Below, piece by piece: positions 22,801 through 33,030 of a stretch of DNA of 44,040 bases. A model generated the notes under the pieces. That model saw only the letters and a list, made by a program, of their open reading frames with translations. It had not been told where the DNA came from and did not search any database. Position numbers and translations under genes: made by a program. Source of the DNA: Nonomuraea ceibae (lineage in GTDB: Bacteria > Actinomycetota > Actinomycetes > Streptosporangiales > Streptosporangiaceae); contig NZ_JAHKRO010000082.1 of NCBI RefSeq assembly GCF_019396325.1, positions 1 through 44,040 on the forward strand, in the 5' to 3' direction. How positions within the stretch are numbered: the stretch's first letter is position 1; every line of letters starts with the position of its first letter.

Positions 22801-24810
22801 CTGTACGCGGACCGGGGCCGCTACGGCGAGGCGGCCGTGAGCGCGGCCGAGGCCGTGGCGTGCCTGCGGGCGCTGGTGGTGACGGAGCCGGACGGGCATC
22901 GGCCCGAGCTCGTACGGCGGCTGCTCGACCTGGGCGAGTGCCTGCTGGGTGACGGGCGCGCGGAGGAGGCGCTGGAGCCGTTGCGCGAGGCGGCGACCGG
23001 CGGCGGCCTGTCGGCGAGGGGGGCGCGGCTGCTCGGCATGTGCCTGCTGGAGCTGGGCCGCAACGTCGACGGCACGGCGTACCTGGAGCGGGCCGCGGAG
23101 CTGTACCGGGAGCGGGGCGAGCGGCGGGTGGACGTGCTCGCCGCCGTGGAGCGGGGCCGGGAGGCGGAGGCGGCGCCGCCTCCGCCGGCGCTGATCAACC
23201 TGGTGTCGAGCGTGCGCCCCGAGGAGGACGTGACCAAGGCCGAACGGGAGCTGGCCGACCACCGGCGCGGCGACGGCGACGTGCGCGAGCATGTCGCGGT
23301 GCAGGCCAGGCTCGCCTGGACGTGGGCGGCGACGGGCCGCCCGGCGGACGGCGTGGTGCTGGCGGAGCAGGCCGCCGAGCTGCTCGACCGGTACGTCCCT
23401 GCGGAGGCGCGTACGGGACTGGCCGGGGGCGTGGCGGCGGCGCTGGGCCGGTCGCTGGTGGCGCTGGGCCGGGACGAGGAGGCGGTGCCGCACCTGACGG
23501 CGGCGGTGGCGGCGTGCGGGCCGGAGGTGCGGCTGGAGCTGGTGGAGCGCCTGGTGCTGGCGGCCACGGCGCTGTCCAGGACGCGCCGCGACGCGGAGGC
23601 GGAGGCTGCCGCGGACCGACTGGTCGAGCTGCTGCGCGCCCAGGTGGAGCAGCCGTCGCGGGAGTCGAGGCAGTGGGGGGTGCCCGCCGGGGTGGGGGTG
23701 GCGGCGCTGGCCGGGGCGTTGCGGTTGCGCGGCGGGATCCGGCTGGCCAGGGGCGATCTGGAGGGGGCGCTGGAGGCGGCCGGTGCGGCGCTGGCGGTGC
23801 TGCCGCCGGTGGGCCGTGAGGTGCTGGCCGGTACGTGTCTGCAGCTCAGCGGCCTGTGCCGGAGCCTGCTCGGCGACGGTGAGCGGGCGGCGGTGGAGCT
23901 GGTGCGCGGGACGACCCTGCTGTCGGGGCTGTTCGACGAGCAGGTCCCGGTGGCTCCCGAGGTCGCGGCGACGCACCGGCTGGCGTTGCTGCGGCTGGGC
24001 GGGCGGTACGTGGACCAGGGCGAGCCGGCCGAGGCGGCGGCGTTCTACGGGCGGGCGCTGGAGGGTCCGGCGGGCGGCCTGGAGGTGCTGGGCGAGCTGG
24101 CCGGTTATCTCGGGGTGGCGTTCGAGGCCGCCTCGCGCGGCGGCCCCGGGGAGCGGGCGCGGCTGGCGGAGGCGATGGCCGAGCTGCTGCCGCCGTTGAC
24201 GGACCACGCCGCCGCGCTGGAGCGTGACGTCCCGGTGCGGGCGGGCGCGGAGGCGTACGAGCTGCTGGGGCGCTGCCTGGAGACGTACGCGGCGGTAACG
24301 GAGGTCGTCGGCGATCCGGAGACGGCGGCGGACGGGGCGGAGCTGGCGGTGCGGGTGCTGGAGTGCCTGGCCGCGTGCGATCCGGCCCGTTACGGGGCGG
24401 AGCTGGGCGCGGCGCTGGGGCGGCTGGGCGGGCTGCTGCACGAGCTGGGCCGGCCGGATCTGACGGTGCTGGCGCGGGCGGCGGACGTGCCGGGCGGCGG
24501 CCGGGCGGCGGCGCTGTACGGGATCGCGCTGCTGGAGGCGGGCCGGACGGCGGAGGCGGTGGCGCTGCTGGAGCGGGCGGCCGACCTGTGCGACGAGCCT
24601 GACGACCCGGCGACGTCGGCGCTGACGTACGCGTATCTGGCGGCGGGGCTGGTGGCGCTCGACCGGCCGGGGGCGGCGCTGGACGCGGCGGGCTGGTCGC
24701 TGGCGGAGCAGGAGCGGGTGCCCCCGGAGCAGGCGGACCGCGTGGCACCGCTGCGTGCCATGGCCGCCGGGGTGCGCGAGACGGTGCTGCGCGCTACCGA
24801 TGCCCAGTGA
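19849..24810 (+). CDS. STAND-type NTPase with degenerate trypsin-like N-domain and TPR-like array, 1653 aa
   Basis: The ATG at 19849 has GAAGAGGCGGG upstream. Residues 10-230 look like a trypsin-fold domain (GATGSGYVIGPDLVLTSARDP, TDAALLRVPDAPW, GLSGAALVGAHGRQVLGVVRAG). Asp73 and Ser191 are present, but the His position holds Arg43, so proteolysis is doubtful. A P-loop NTPase follows with Walker A GAGGTGKT (312-319) and Walker B LLVVD (D362). From about 700 the protein is Ala/Leu/Glu-rich helical repeats of TPR type, interrupted by a Pro/Arg-rich linker around 760-810. This sensor-NTPase-repeat layout is that of STAND proteins used in signalling and phage defence. It ends exactly against the convergent acyl-CoA ligase stop. 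Confidence 0.82.
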   Translation: MHRPPHSLGLQRVVEVYSGHDDLVGATGSGYVIGPDLVLTSARDPESPCQVRSSRWPWWAEAEQVWRGRGSTDAALLRVPDAPWRNVPGIDHVRWAATRQAGLPCVAYGYALAHSRDDHPRAHPNGDHPTHPNGHRPMITATGHLDGIPGWGPPTATVTGWTVPPAVPSAVPPAEAPGGADVALPDWLGLSGAALVGAHGRQVLGVVRAGRSGHAHRRLDIVPVAALLADAGFRELAGVRPEQVEELTGEPGLLLPDLLLSALDELPPGSPDWALLAPRHAVVPFLGRTHELATLRSWAASPDRLSIAVLTGAGGTGKTRLAAELCDELGSIGWDTGFLRLPPLSGPAVPLDALGPTLLVVDLPEPSAALPGELIRRLAAHPHNPRVRVLLVARAHAGPDWWQRFDAAAGGLLKHLTRTAIHLDARPLSPVERTAHATAATHAFTLHSAQVSSPPAPRQDQPAPGRFFVVGDERPAHRHPQAREDEPDRPLQVHVAALMRVRGLAPEPGGDPVERLLEHEQARHGDPAWRQAAAVVTLTAPAPGERRALLSVVPGAAGFDDDGPASAVVAERLLGGVDELTDLVLALHDHPTRTAGHLARMLAVLRAACGDARVREALLALLTGRLDRMAVEAATGPGEQLGDLLDAAVRALRDEPALARAAMAVPPGPPGQLGLRALEATLAELRAESLRAGGDPAELAAALSDLSVRLAALGRLPEATAAAAEAVETFATTPPDTHPAAQALFNHAACLLLTTPPGETPSREPAPHGRARETATGHPPAAPRERPPHERAPEATDAPPPEPAARETVGAPTPVDVAREAAGRFRRLAEVEAGYAGQAAGAQYNLACALLGAGRLGEAVAAFAAAGGDVELAGAVGDVLLAGTGAGRAGDMTGGPMPMGPGMALDEGRLRELGTALAAAATRALPEAADEGVWRALRRVAGRLGKADGALVPAAEAVARLRGAAAREPGLGAELASAAGELAGLYADRGRYGEAAVSAAEAVACLRALVVTEPDGHRPELVRRLLDLGECLLGDGRAEEALEPLREAATGGGLSARGARLLGMCLLELGRNVDGTAYLERAAELYRERGERRVDVLAAVERGREAEAAPPPPALINLVSSVRPEEDVTKAERELADHRRGDGDVREHVAVQARLAWTWAATGRPADGVVLAEQAAELLDRYVPAEARTGLAGGVAAALGRSLVALGRDEEAVPHLTAAVAACGPEVRLELVERLVLAATALSRTRRDAEAEAAADRLVELLRAQVEQPSRESRQWGVPAGVGVAALAGALRLRGGIRLARGDLEGALEAAGAALAVLPPVGREVLAGTCLQLSGLCRSLLGDGERAAVELVRGTTLLSGLFDEQVPVAPEVAATHRLALLRLGGRYVDQGEPAEAAAFYGRALEGPAGGLEVLGELAGYLGVAFEAASRGGPGERARLAEAMAELLPPLTDHAAALERDVPVRAGAEAYELLGRCLETYAAVTEVVGDPETAADGAELAVRVLECLAACDPARYGAELGAALGRLGGLLHELGRPDLTVLARAADVPGGGRAAALYGIALLEAGRTAEAVALLERAADLCDEPDDPATSALTYAYLAAGLVALDRPGAALDAAGWSLAEQERVPPEQADRVAPLRAMAAGVRETVLRATDAQ

Positions 24811-26390
<1,580 letters not shown>

Positions 26391-26391
<1 letters not shown>

Positions 26392-27542
26392 CAGGGCTTC
26401 TCCCGTCCGACGATCCACATCGCGAAGAACTGGGCTCCTCCGCCGTAGGCGTGCCCGAGCGCCAGCCGGGCGCCGTCCACCTGGTGCTCCCCCGCCGCGC
26501 CGCGCACCTGGAGCGCCGCCTCGGCGAACCTGATCAGCCCGGACGCGCCGATCGGGTTGCTGGACAGGACGCCGCCCGAGGGGTTCCACGGGGTGTCGCC
26601 GTCGAGCGCGGTGGCGCCCGACTCGGTCAGCTTCCAGCCCTCGCCCTCGGCGGCGAATCCCAGGTTCTCCAGCCACATCGGCTCGTACCAGGAGAAGGGC
26701 ACGTACACCTCGGCGACGTCGATCTGCCGCCGGGGGTCGGTGACGCCGGCCTGCCGGTAGACGTCGGCGGCGCAGTCCTTGCCCGCCTGCGGGCTGACGG
26801 TGTCGCGCCCGGCACGGAAGATCGGCTCGGAGCGCATGGCGCCGCCGTGCACCCAGGCGGGGGTGCCGGTGGCGGCGCGTTCGGACGACAGCACGAGCGC
26901 GCAGGCGCCGTCGCTGGACGGGCAGGTCTCCAGGTAGCGGATCGGCTCCCACAGCATGGGGGTGGACTCGACCATCGCCCGGTCGATGCCGGGGATCTTC
27001 AGGTGCGCGTACGGGTTGCGCAGCGCGTTGAGCCGGTCCTTGACGGCCACGAGCGTGCCGATGTGGCCGGGGGCTCCGGTGCGGCGCATGTACTCGCGGA
27101 TGTGCGGGGCGAAGTAGCCGCCCGCGCCGACGACGAGGGAGGAGCTGAACGGCAGGTGCGTGGACAGCGCCCAGGTGGCGTTGGACTCGGACTGCTTCTC
27201 GTAGGCGACGACGAGCACCCGCTCGTGCACGCCGCCCTGGACGAGCCCGGCGCCGACGAGGGCGGTGGAGCCGCCGACGCTGCCGGCGGTGTGCACGCGC
27301 ATCATCGGCTTGCCGGCGGCGCCGAGCGCGTCGGCCAGGTACGCCTCGGGCATCATGACGCCCTCGAACAGGTCGGGGGCCTTGCCGATGACGACCGCGT
27401 CGATGTCCTTGAACGTCAGCCCGGCGTCCTCCAGCGCGCGCAGCGCGGCCTCGCGCACCAGCCCGGCCATGGACACGTCCCGGCGCTTGGTCGTGTAGTG
27501 CGTCTGCCCGACGCCGATCACCGCGCAGCGCTGCGCCATCAT
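26391..27542 (-). CDS. Thiolase-fold protein, Ltp type, lacking the usual catalytic residues
   Basis: The 383-residue protein has the thiolase fold (N-terminal AVIGVGQTHYTTKRR, C-terminal GHAYGGGAQFF). The nucleophilic-Cys segment reads VHTAGSVGGSTAL with Ser88 in that place. The usual GHP histidine is replaced by Asn329 (SSNPIGASG). Standard Claisen thiolysis is therefore unlikely. Ltp3/Ltp4-type proteins encoded next to a DUF35 gene in mycobacteria look the same, and the related Ltp2 is an aldolase. The start overlaps the upstream thiolase stop (ATGA). A second ATG at 27539 is an alternative. Confidence 0.86.
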
Positions 27543-28558
27543 GCCTCCAGGACGGTGACGAGGTTGTGCTGCAGGCAGGGCCCGCCGGCGGCGTGGCCGA
27601 CGACGCGCCGGGCGGTGCCGTCGTGGACGCGGCGGGCGGCCTCGCCGATGCGGATCAGGCCGGTGGCCATGACGGGGTTGGCGGCGAGCGGGCCGCCCGA
27701 CGGGTTGATCACCGTGTCGTCCGGCAGTTCCAGGGCGCGGCGCAGGATGGGCTCCTCGTGCGCGAACTGCGCGTGCAGTTCGGCCACCTCGACGGGCCCC
27801 TTGCCGACCCCGGCGGCCCGCGCGGCGTCGGCGGCGGACGCGGACCTGGACAGGTCGCGCAGGCCGAGGTAGTGCGGCTCGATGCGGTGCGCGATGCCGG
27901 TCACGTACGCGGGCCGCTCGCACAGCTCGGCGGCCAGGTCGCCGGCGGCGAGCACGACCGCGGCCGCGCCGTCGGTCACGGGAGCCACGTCGCAGGCCAG
28001 CACCGGCCCCGCGACGGGGTCGGCGGCCAGTTCGTCGGGCAGGTCGAGCGCGTACGGGTTGCGCCGCCCGTCGGCCCGGCTGCGCCGGACGATCGCGTCC
28101 AGCTCCGCGCGCGGCACGCCCGCCGCCGACGCCTGCAGCGCCGCGTAGGACACCTGGTCGAGCCCGAGCGGCGCCAGGTAGTACGGGTCGAGCTGCAGGG
28201 TCATGAGCGTGCGCGGATCGCCGGGCGTGGACTTGCCGAAGCCGTACACCAGCGCGCTGTCCACGTCCCCGTGCTGGAGCCGCACCCACGCCTCGTACAG
28301 CGCCCAGGCGCCGTCCATCTCGACGTGGCTCTCGGAGATGGGCGGCCAGGCGCCGAGCGCGTCGAGGGCCGAGACGAACGAGAACGGCGCGCCCGCCAGG
28401 TAGTCGCAGCTCCCGGAGCAGGTGAAGCCGAACCGGCTGAGCCCGGTGGCCGCCTTGACCGCGTCGATCACGGGCAGGATCAGCTCCGGCTCGGCCAGCC
28501 CGGTGTCGTGGTCGGTGTGCTCGCTCTGGGCGAAGGCGACGATCGCCACCCTTCTCAT
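27539..28558 (-). CDS. Thiolase-fold protein, Ltp type (partner of DUF35 protein)
   Basis: This shorter (339-residue) thiolase-superfamily protein begins MRRVAIVAFAQSEHTDHDTG. It has Cys47 and Cys51 in TCSGSCDYLAG, HAQFAHEEP, and NPSGGPLAANPVMATG with Asn294 where thiolases have the GHP histidine. It overlaps the DUF35 gene upstream and the second thiolase downstream by four bases each, so three chains are probably made together and may form one complex. A lyase or acyl-transfer step in steroid or branched acyl-CoA breakdown is likely. The exact reaction is unknown. Confidence 0.86.
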   Translation of the reverse strand: MRRVAIVAFAQSEHTDHDTGLAEPELILPVIDAVKAATGLSRFGFTCSGSCDYLAGAPFSFVSALDALGAWPPISESHVEMDGAWALYEAWVRLQHGDVDSALVYGFGKSTPGDPRTLMTLQLDPYYLAPLGLDQVSYAALQASAAGVPRAELDAIVRRSRADGRRNPYALDLPDELAADPVAGPVLACDVAPVTDGAAAVVLAAGDLAAELCERPAYVTGIAHRIEPHYLGLRDLSRSASAADAARAAGVGKGPVEVAELHAQFAHEEPILRRALELPDDTVINPSGGPLAANPVMATGLIRIGEAARRVHDGTARRVVGHAAGGPCLQHNLVTVLEA

Positions 28559-29457
28559 GACAGCTCCACATCCGGCTCGCCGGTGGGGGCGAACCACCGC
28601 ACACTGGCCATCGACGGCTTCCGCTCGTCCTCGGGGACCCATACGGCGCGCACCCGCATGCCGTGGCGCACCTCGTGCGCGGGCACCCCGCCGACGAGCG
28701 CGATCATCGGCACGTCCGCGCCGTCGAGCAGGATGTACGCGGACACGAACGGCACCTCGGGGGCGCGCGGGTCGGGCAGGTTGTTGATCGCGAAGGTGGT
28801 GACGGTGCCGGTGCCGGGCAGCTCGGTCCGCTCGGCGATCCGCAGGCCGCACTCCGGGCACGACAGCCGGTACGGGACGTACACCTTGCCGCAGCCGCCG
28901 CATCGCCCGCCGACGAACACGCCGCGCCCGATGCCCTCCAGGAACACGCCGAGCGCCCCGCCCGCCCTGAGCGTGTACGCGCTCCGCACCGGTGAGACGA
29001 TCTTCGTCACCTCCGGCGCGAAGCAGGAGATGTCGGTGATGTGACCGGTGCGTTCGCCGCGCCACACCGGCCACACCCGGGTCCCGGCGGCGACGGCCTT
29101 GGGGTTGCCCGCGTCCACGGCGTGCACGAGCGCCGTGTCGGCCCCGTCCAGCTTGATCAGCGCCCAGGCGAACGGCCGGTCCAGCGGGTGGCCGTCCAGC
29201 GGCTCGGGCACCCAGGCGCAGGCCGTGACGGTCCCGGCGGGCCCGACCTCGACGTACTCGCCGGTGACCGGTTCGCCGGTCGCGGGGTCGTACTCCAGCG
29301 GCGGCACCAGCACCCGGCCCTCGGCGGTGCGCACGCCGACGAGCCGCCCGGCGCGCAGCTCGGTCAGGAACCGGCCGATCACCGGCCCGGTGGTGCGCGT
29401 GTAGCCGCCGGGGAACTCCAGCACGTGCTCGGCCGTCAGCGGCTCGTCAGATGGCAC
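28555..29457 (-). CDS. Double OB-fold / DUF35 zinc-ribbon protein
   Basis: The 300-residue protein contains two OB-type halves. The first (about 1-150) lacks a zinc ribbon. The second has the rubredoxin-like ribbon GRCGGCGKVYVPYRLSCPECG, with four cysteines, before an OB fold. DUF35 proteins bind thiolase-fold or MaoC-like partners and hold the CoA end of substrates. A two-module DUF35 protein next to two Ltp proteins matches the order of the mycobacterial Rv3521-Rv3523 genes as I recall them. It starts with GTG at 29457, 11 bases inside the preceding ligase gene. Confidence 0.87.
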   Translation of the reverse strand: MPSDEPLTAEHVLEFPGGYTRTTGPVIGRFLTELRAGRLVGVRTAEGRVLVPPLEYDPATGEPVTGEYVEVGPAGTVTACAWVPEPLDGHPLDRPFAWALIKLDGADTALVHAVDAGNPKAVAAGTRVWPVWRGERTGHITDISCFAPEVTKIVSPVRSAYTLRAGGALGVFLEGIGRGVFVGGRCGGCGKVYVPYRLSCPECGLRIAERTELPGTGTVTTFAINNLPDPRAPEVPFVSAYILLDGADVPMIALVGGVPAHEVRHGMRVRAVWVPEDERKPSMASVRWFAPTGEPDVELS

Positions 29458-30991
29458 GCTCGTGTCCCTCCCAGTAGGGCGCCCGGAGCTTGCGTTTGAG
29501 CAGCTTGCCGTTGGGCTCGCGGGGCATCTCGGCGATGAAGTCGACGGTCCTGGGCCACTTCATCCGCGACAGCCGGCCCTCCAGCGAGGCCAGGATCTCC
29601 CGGGCCAGCTCGGGCCCGGGTTCGGCGCCGGGGGCGGGCTCGACGACGGCCTTGATCTGCTCGCCCCATTCCTCGTCCGGGATGCCGAAGACGGCCACGT
29701 CGGCGACCTTGGGGTGGACGACGATCTCGTTCTCGATCTCGGCGGGGTAGATGTTGGTCCCGCCCGAAATGATCATGTCGGCCTTGCGGTCGCACAGGAA
29801 CAGGAAGCCGTCCTCGTCCAGGTAGCCGATGTCGCCGACGGTGAAGTAGTCCTTGAGCCGGTTCGCCTCGGTCTTGGCCGGGTCGCCCTTGTACTCGAAG
29901 GAGGCGCCCATCATCTTCATGTAGATGGTCCCGGGGGTGCCGGTGGGCACCGGGTCGCCCGCGTCGTCGACGACGAGCAGCTCGCTGATCGGCCAGGCCC
30001 GCCCGACGGTGCCGGGGTGCGCCTTCCAGTCGGCGGGGGTGGCCAGGGTGCCGCCGCCCTCGGTGGCCGCGTAGTACTCGTAGACGCAGTCGCCCCACCA
30101 GTCCAGCATCGCCCGCTTGACCGGCACCGGGCAGGGCGCGGCGGCGTGGATCATCCACCTCAGCGACGACAGGTCGTAGCGGTCCCGGGTCTCCGCGGGC
30201 AGCGACAGCAGGCGTTTGAAGTGCGTGGGGACCATGTGCGAGTTCGTCACCCGGTGGCGCTCGCAGAGCCTCAGCATCTCCTCGGCGTCCCACCGGTCCA
30301 TGTACACGAGGGTGTGGCCCATGTGCAGGGCGGTGCCGCCGAACTGGGTGACGGCCGTGTGATAGCCGGGCGAGGTGACCAGGTGGGCGTTGGGGCGGCC
30401 GGGCGTGATGCCGAACAGGCCGGGCAGGAACGTCATCAGCTCGGCCGCGTCGTCGGGGTCGAGGCCGCTGAGCGGGCGGCGCACGCCCTTGGGCCGGCCG
30501 GTGGTGCCGGAGGTGTAGTGCATGGTGGCGCCGGCCGTCCGGTCGCCGGGCAGGGTGTCCGGCCTGCCGTCGGTCAGGTCGCTCAGCGGGCGGAAGCCGG
30601 GGAGCTCCGGGACGCCGAAGCACCTGCCGGGGTCGACGGCCTCGGCGGCGCGGGCGGCCTCGGCCGCGTAGCGCGGGTGCGCGAAGAACGCGCGGGCCTC
30701 GCTGTCGGCCAGGATGTAGGCGATCTCCGGGCCGGTCAGGTGCCAGTTGATCGGCGTGTAGTACCAGCCCGCCTGTAACGCGGCCAGGTAGAGCACCAGG
30801 CCGTCGGCCCCGTTGGGCACCAGCCCGCAGAAGCCGTCGCCGGGTCGCAGCCCGAGCTCGCGCAGGCCGTGCACCAGCCGGTTCGCCCTGGCCAGCAGGT
30901 CACCGGCGCGATGTTCCGTGCCGTCGGGGTCCACGGCGGCGACCCAGCCGGGGTCCGCCTGCGCCAGTCTCCAGAAACCGAGCGTGCCCAT
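29447..30991 (-). CDS. Acyl-CoA synthetase (ANL superfamily)
   Basis: The 514-residue protein carries the ANL motifs HYTSGTTGRPKGVRR, YYAATEGGG, YFTVGDIGYLDEDGF and DMIISGGTNIYPAEIE. The terminal Lys lies in EPNGKLLKRKL. It activates a carboxylic acid to its CoA thioester. It differs clearly from the FadD19-like enzyme at the other end of the operon, so two different acids may be handled. GAGGAG precedes the ATG. It is divergent from the enoyl-CoA hydratase across the AAACGAGAAC palindrome. Confidence 0.9.
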   Translation of the reverse strand: MGTLGFWRLAQADPGWVAAVDPDGTEHRAGDLLARANRLVHGLRELGLRPGDGFCGLVPNGADGLVLYLAALQAGWYYTPINWHLTGPEIAYILADSEARAFFAHPRYAAEAARAAEAVDPGRCFGVPELPGFRPLSDLTDGRPDTLPGDRTAGATMHYTSGTTGRPKGVRRPLSGLDPDDAAELMTFLPGLFGITPGRPNAHLVTSPGYHTAVTQFGGTALHMGHTLVYMDRWDAEEMLRLCERHRVTNSHMVPTHFKRLLSLPAETRDRYDLSSLRWMIHAAAPCPVPVKRAMLDWWGDCVYEYYAATEGGGTLATPADWKAHPGTVGRAWPISELLVVDDAGDPVPTGTPGTIYMKMMGASFEYKGDPAKTEANRLKDYFTVGDIGYLDEDGFLFLCDRKADMIISGGTNIYPAEIENEIVVHPKVADVAVFGIPDEEWGEQIKAVVEPAPGAEPGPELAREILASLEGRLSRMKWPRTVDFIAEMPREPNGKLLKRKLRAPYWEGHERAI

Positions 30992-31016
30992 CGGAACTCC
31001 TCACCCGGGCGCAGAC

Positions 31017-31038
31017 AAACGAGAACCTGTTCTCGTTT
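31017..31038. promoter_or_regulatory. Perfect 22-base palindrome with KstR-like core
   Basis: Arms AAACGAGAAC (31017-31026) and GTTCTCGTTT (31029-31038) flank CT in the gap between the divergent acyl-CoA ligase and hydratase genes. The core AGAAC-N2-GTTCT agrees with the inside of the KstR site (TNNAACNNGTTNNA), but the outer T and A are G and C. A TetR-family operator is likely. Confidence 0.78.
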
Positions 31039-31039
31039 C

Positions 31040-31068
31040 TTTCCGGGAGCGTAACCCGCCGCTAATGT
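31040..31068 (+). promoter_or_regulatory. Promoter of the enoyl-CoA hydratase gene
   Basis: TTTCCG (31040-31045), 17 bases and TAATGT (31063-31068) form a plausible promoter directly next to the palindrome. The message would have a short leader with AGGAGG. Confidence 0.4.
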
Positions 31069-31099
31069 GGGAGCAAGCGCTTGATTTCAGGAGGTGTCC

Positions 31100-31909
31100 G
31101 TGGAATCGCTGCCGATCAGCACCCCCCACTGCCGCGTCGAACGGGACGGCCACGTGGTCGTCGTCACCATGGACCGCCCCGAGGCCCGCAACGCGCTGTC
31201 GTCGGACATGCTGATCGGCCTGGCGAGCGCATGGGCGTACGTGTCGGCCGAGCCGTCCGTCCGCGTCGCCGTCCTGACCGGCGCGCAGGGCACGTTCTGC
31301 GCGGGCGCCGACCTCAAGGCCATGGGCCGGCCGCCGCAGGACCCCGAGGTCCAGGCGCGCGGCGCGAAGATCGCCGACTACCACTGGAAGGGCCTGCTGC
31401 GCGCCGACCTGCCCACCAAGCCGATCATCAGCGCCGTCGAGGGCCACGCCGTGGCCGGGGGCACCGAGCTGCTGGTCGGCACCGACCTGCGCATCGTCGC
31501 CGAGTCGGCCACGCTCGGCCTGTTCGAGGCCAGGCGCGCGCTGTTCCCGATGGGCGGCAGCGCGATCCGGCTGCCCCGGCAGATCCCGTACTGCCACGCC
31601 ATGGACCTCCTGCTGACCGGGCGGGCCGTCACCGCCGCCGAGGCCCTGTCGATGGGGCTGGTCAACCGCGTCGTCCCCGACGGGCAGGCGCTGCCCGAGG
31701 CGCTGAAGCTGGCCGCCGACGTCGCGGCCAGCGGCCCGCTGGCCGTCCAGGCCATCCTGCGCGCCTACCGCGACACGCTCGGCCTGCCGGAGCCCGAGGC
31801 GCTCAAGGTCTCCGACGAGCTCGGCTGGCCGGTCATCGGCTCCGAGGACGCCAAGGAGGGCACGCTCGCCTTCCGCGAGAAGCGCCTGCCCGTCTACCGG
31901 GGCCGCTGA
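31100..31909 (+). CDS. Enoyl-CoA hydratase/crotonase family protein
   Basis: I start at GTG 31100 because CAGGAGG (31088-31094) is five bases away. A GTG at 31094 would sit inside that ribosome site. The 269-residue protein has the crotonase oxyanion motifs FCAGADLKAM and VEGHAVAGGTELLVGTDLRI. Glu of LGLFEARRALFP is likely the catalytic acid. It should hydrate enoyl-CoA intermediates of the same pathway as the adjacent ligase and thiolase-fold genes. It ends eight bases from the convergent flavoprotein gene. Confidence 0.9.
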   Translation: MESLPISTPHCRVERDGHVVVVTMDRPEARNALSSDMLIGLASAWAYVSAEPSVRVAVLTGAQGTFCAGADLKAMGRPPQDPEVQARGAKIADYHWKGLLRADLPTKPIISAVEGHAVAGGTELLVGTDLRIVAESATLGLFEARRALFPMGGSAIRLPRQIPYCHAMDLLLTGRAVTAAEALSMGLVNRVVPDGQALPEALKLAADVAASGPLAVQAILRAYRDTLGLPEPEALKVSDELGWPVIGSEDAKEGTLAFREKRLPVYRGR

Positions 31910-31917
31910 CGCGCCGC

Positions 31918-33024
31918 TCAGTCGCGGGTGATGCGCTCCAGCCGCTCCAGGGCGTCGGCGTACTCCTCGACGAGGGAGAAGACGACGTCCTTGGTGGCGC
32001 GGACCTGGTTGGTGATGCCGATGATCTGGCCCGCCGGGAACGTGGCCAGCTCGGCGGCATCGGAGCGGCCGATGCGCCGCAGCGCGTCCGACACCAGCAT
32101 GAACTGCAGCGGCATCGGCAGCGTGCCCGGCGACCCGGCCGACTCCCAGGCGTCGGTCCACTCGTTCCTGAGCAGGCGGGCGGGCTTGCCCGTCCAGCTC
32201 CGGGAGCGGACCGTGTCGCGGGAGGTGGCCTCCAGGATGCGCCGCTTGGCCATCTCCGGCGTGTCGGCCTCCTCGACCGTGAGCCAGAGCGAGCCGGTCC
32301 ACACGCCTTCCGCGCCGAGCGCCAGCCCGGCGGCCATCTGGCGGCCGTTGCCGATCCCGCCCGCCGCCAGCACGGGCACGTCGACCGCGTCGACCACCTG
32401 CGGGATGAGGACCATGGTGGAGATCTCGCCGGTGTGGCCGCCGGCCTCGGTGCCCTGCGCGACGACCACGTCCACGCCGACCTCGACCTGCTTGAGCGCG
32501 TGGCGGGGCGTGGAGGCCAGCGCGGCGACCTTGACGCCGTGCGCGTGGGCCAGCTCGACGATGTCGGCGGGCGGCGGGCCGAGCGCGTTGGCCAGCAGCG
32601 CGATCGGGTGCCGCAGCGCGACCTCGACCTGCGGGCGGGCGGTGGCGTCTGTCCAGCCGAGCAGCACCCGGCCGGCGTCGGCGTCCTCGCCGAGCGGCGG
32701 CACGCCGTGGGCGGCCAGCAGGCCGTCGACGAACTCCCGGTGCCCCTGCGGGATCATCCCCTGGAGGCGGCCGACGAGCTCCTCGGGCGCGAAGTCGGCG
32801 CCCTCGTAGGAGGCGGGCATGACCACGTCGACGCCGTACGGCTTGCCGTCCACGTGGTCGTCGATCCACTTGAGCTCCCGTTCGAGCTCTTCCGGGGTGA
32901 AGTAGAGCGCGCCGAGCACGCCCATCCCTCCGGCGCGGCTGACGGCCGCCACCACGTCCCGGCAGTGGCTGAAAGCGAAGATCGGGAGGTCGATTCCGAA
33001 CATGTCCGTGACCCGGGTCCGCAT
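31918..33024 (-). CDS. Nitronate monooxygenase-like (2-nitropropane dioxygenase family) flavoprotein
   Basis: The 368-residue TIM-barrel FMN protein has GIDLPIFAF at the N-terminus, an early GGMGVLGALYF, VVAQGTEAGGHTG (phosphate-binding) and PVLAAGGIGNGRQMAAGLALGAEGVWTGS. Family members oxidise alkyl nitronates. Others, such as IpdC in mycobacterial cholesterol catabolism, act on CoA-linked steroid fragments. The catabolic neighbourhood and the KstR-like boxes over its promoter favour the latter role, which is inference. The ATG follows a TATCGT box by six bases with no ribosome site. Confidence 0.86.
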   Translation of the reverse strand: MRTRVTDMFGIDLPIFAFSHCRDVVAAVSRAGGMGVLGALYFTPEELERELKWIDDHVDGKPYGVDVVMPASYEGADFAPEELVGRLQGMIPQGHREFVDGLLAAHGVPPLGEDADAGRVLLGWTDATARPQVEVALRHPIALLANALGPPPADIVELAHAHGVKVAALASTPRHALKQVEVGVDVVVAQGTEAGGHTGEISTMVLIPQVVDAVDVPVLAAGGIGNGRQMAAGLALGAEGVWTGSLWLTVEEADTPEMAKRRILEATSRDTVRSRSWTGKPARLLRNEWTDAWESAGSPGTLPMPLQFMLVSDALRRIGRSDAAELATFPAGQIIGITNQVRATKDVVFSLVEEYADALERLERITRD

Positions 33025-33030
33025 GGCTCG

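Noticed and set aside
22132..24441. A 769-codon open frame on the minus strand inside the STAND gene
   Set aside because: It is antisense to the TPR-like array. Composition (Arg, Gln, His, Pro) and lack of any domain mark it as a shadow of codon bias.
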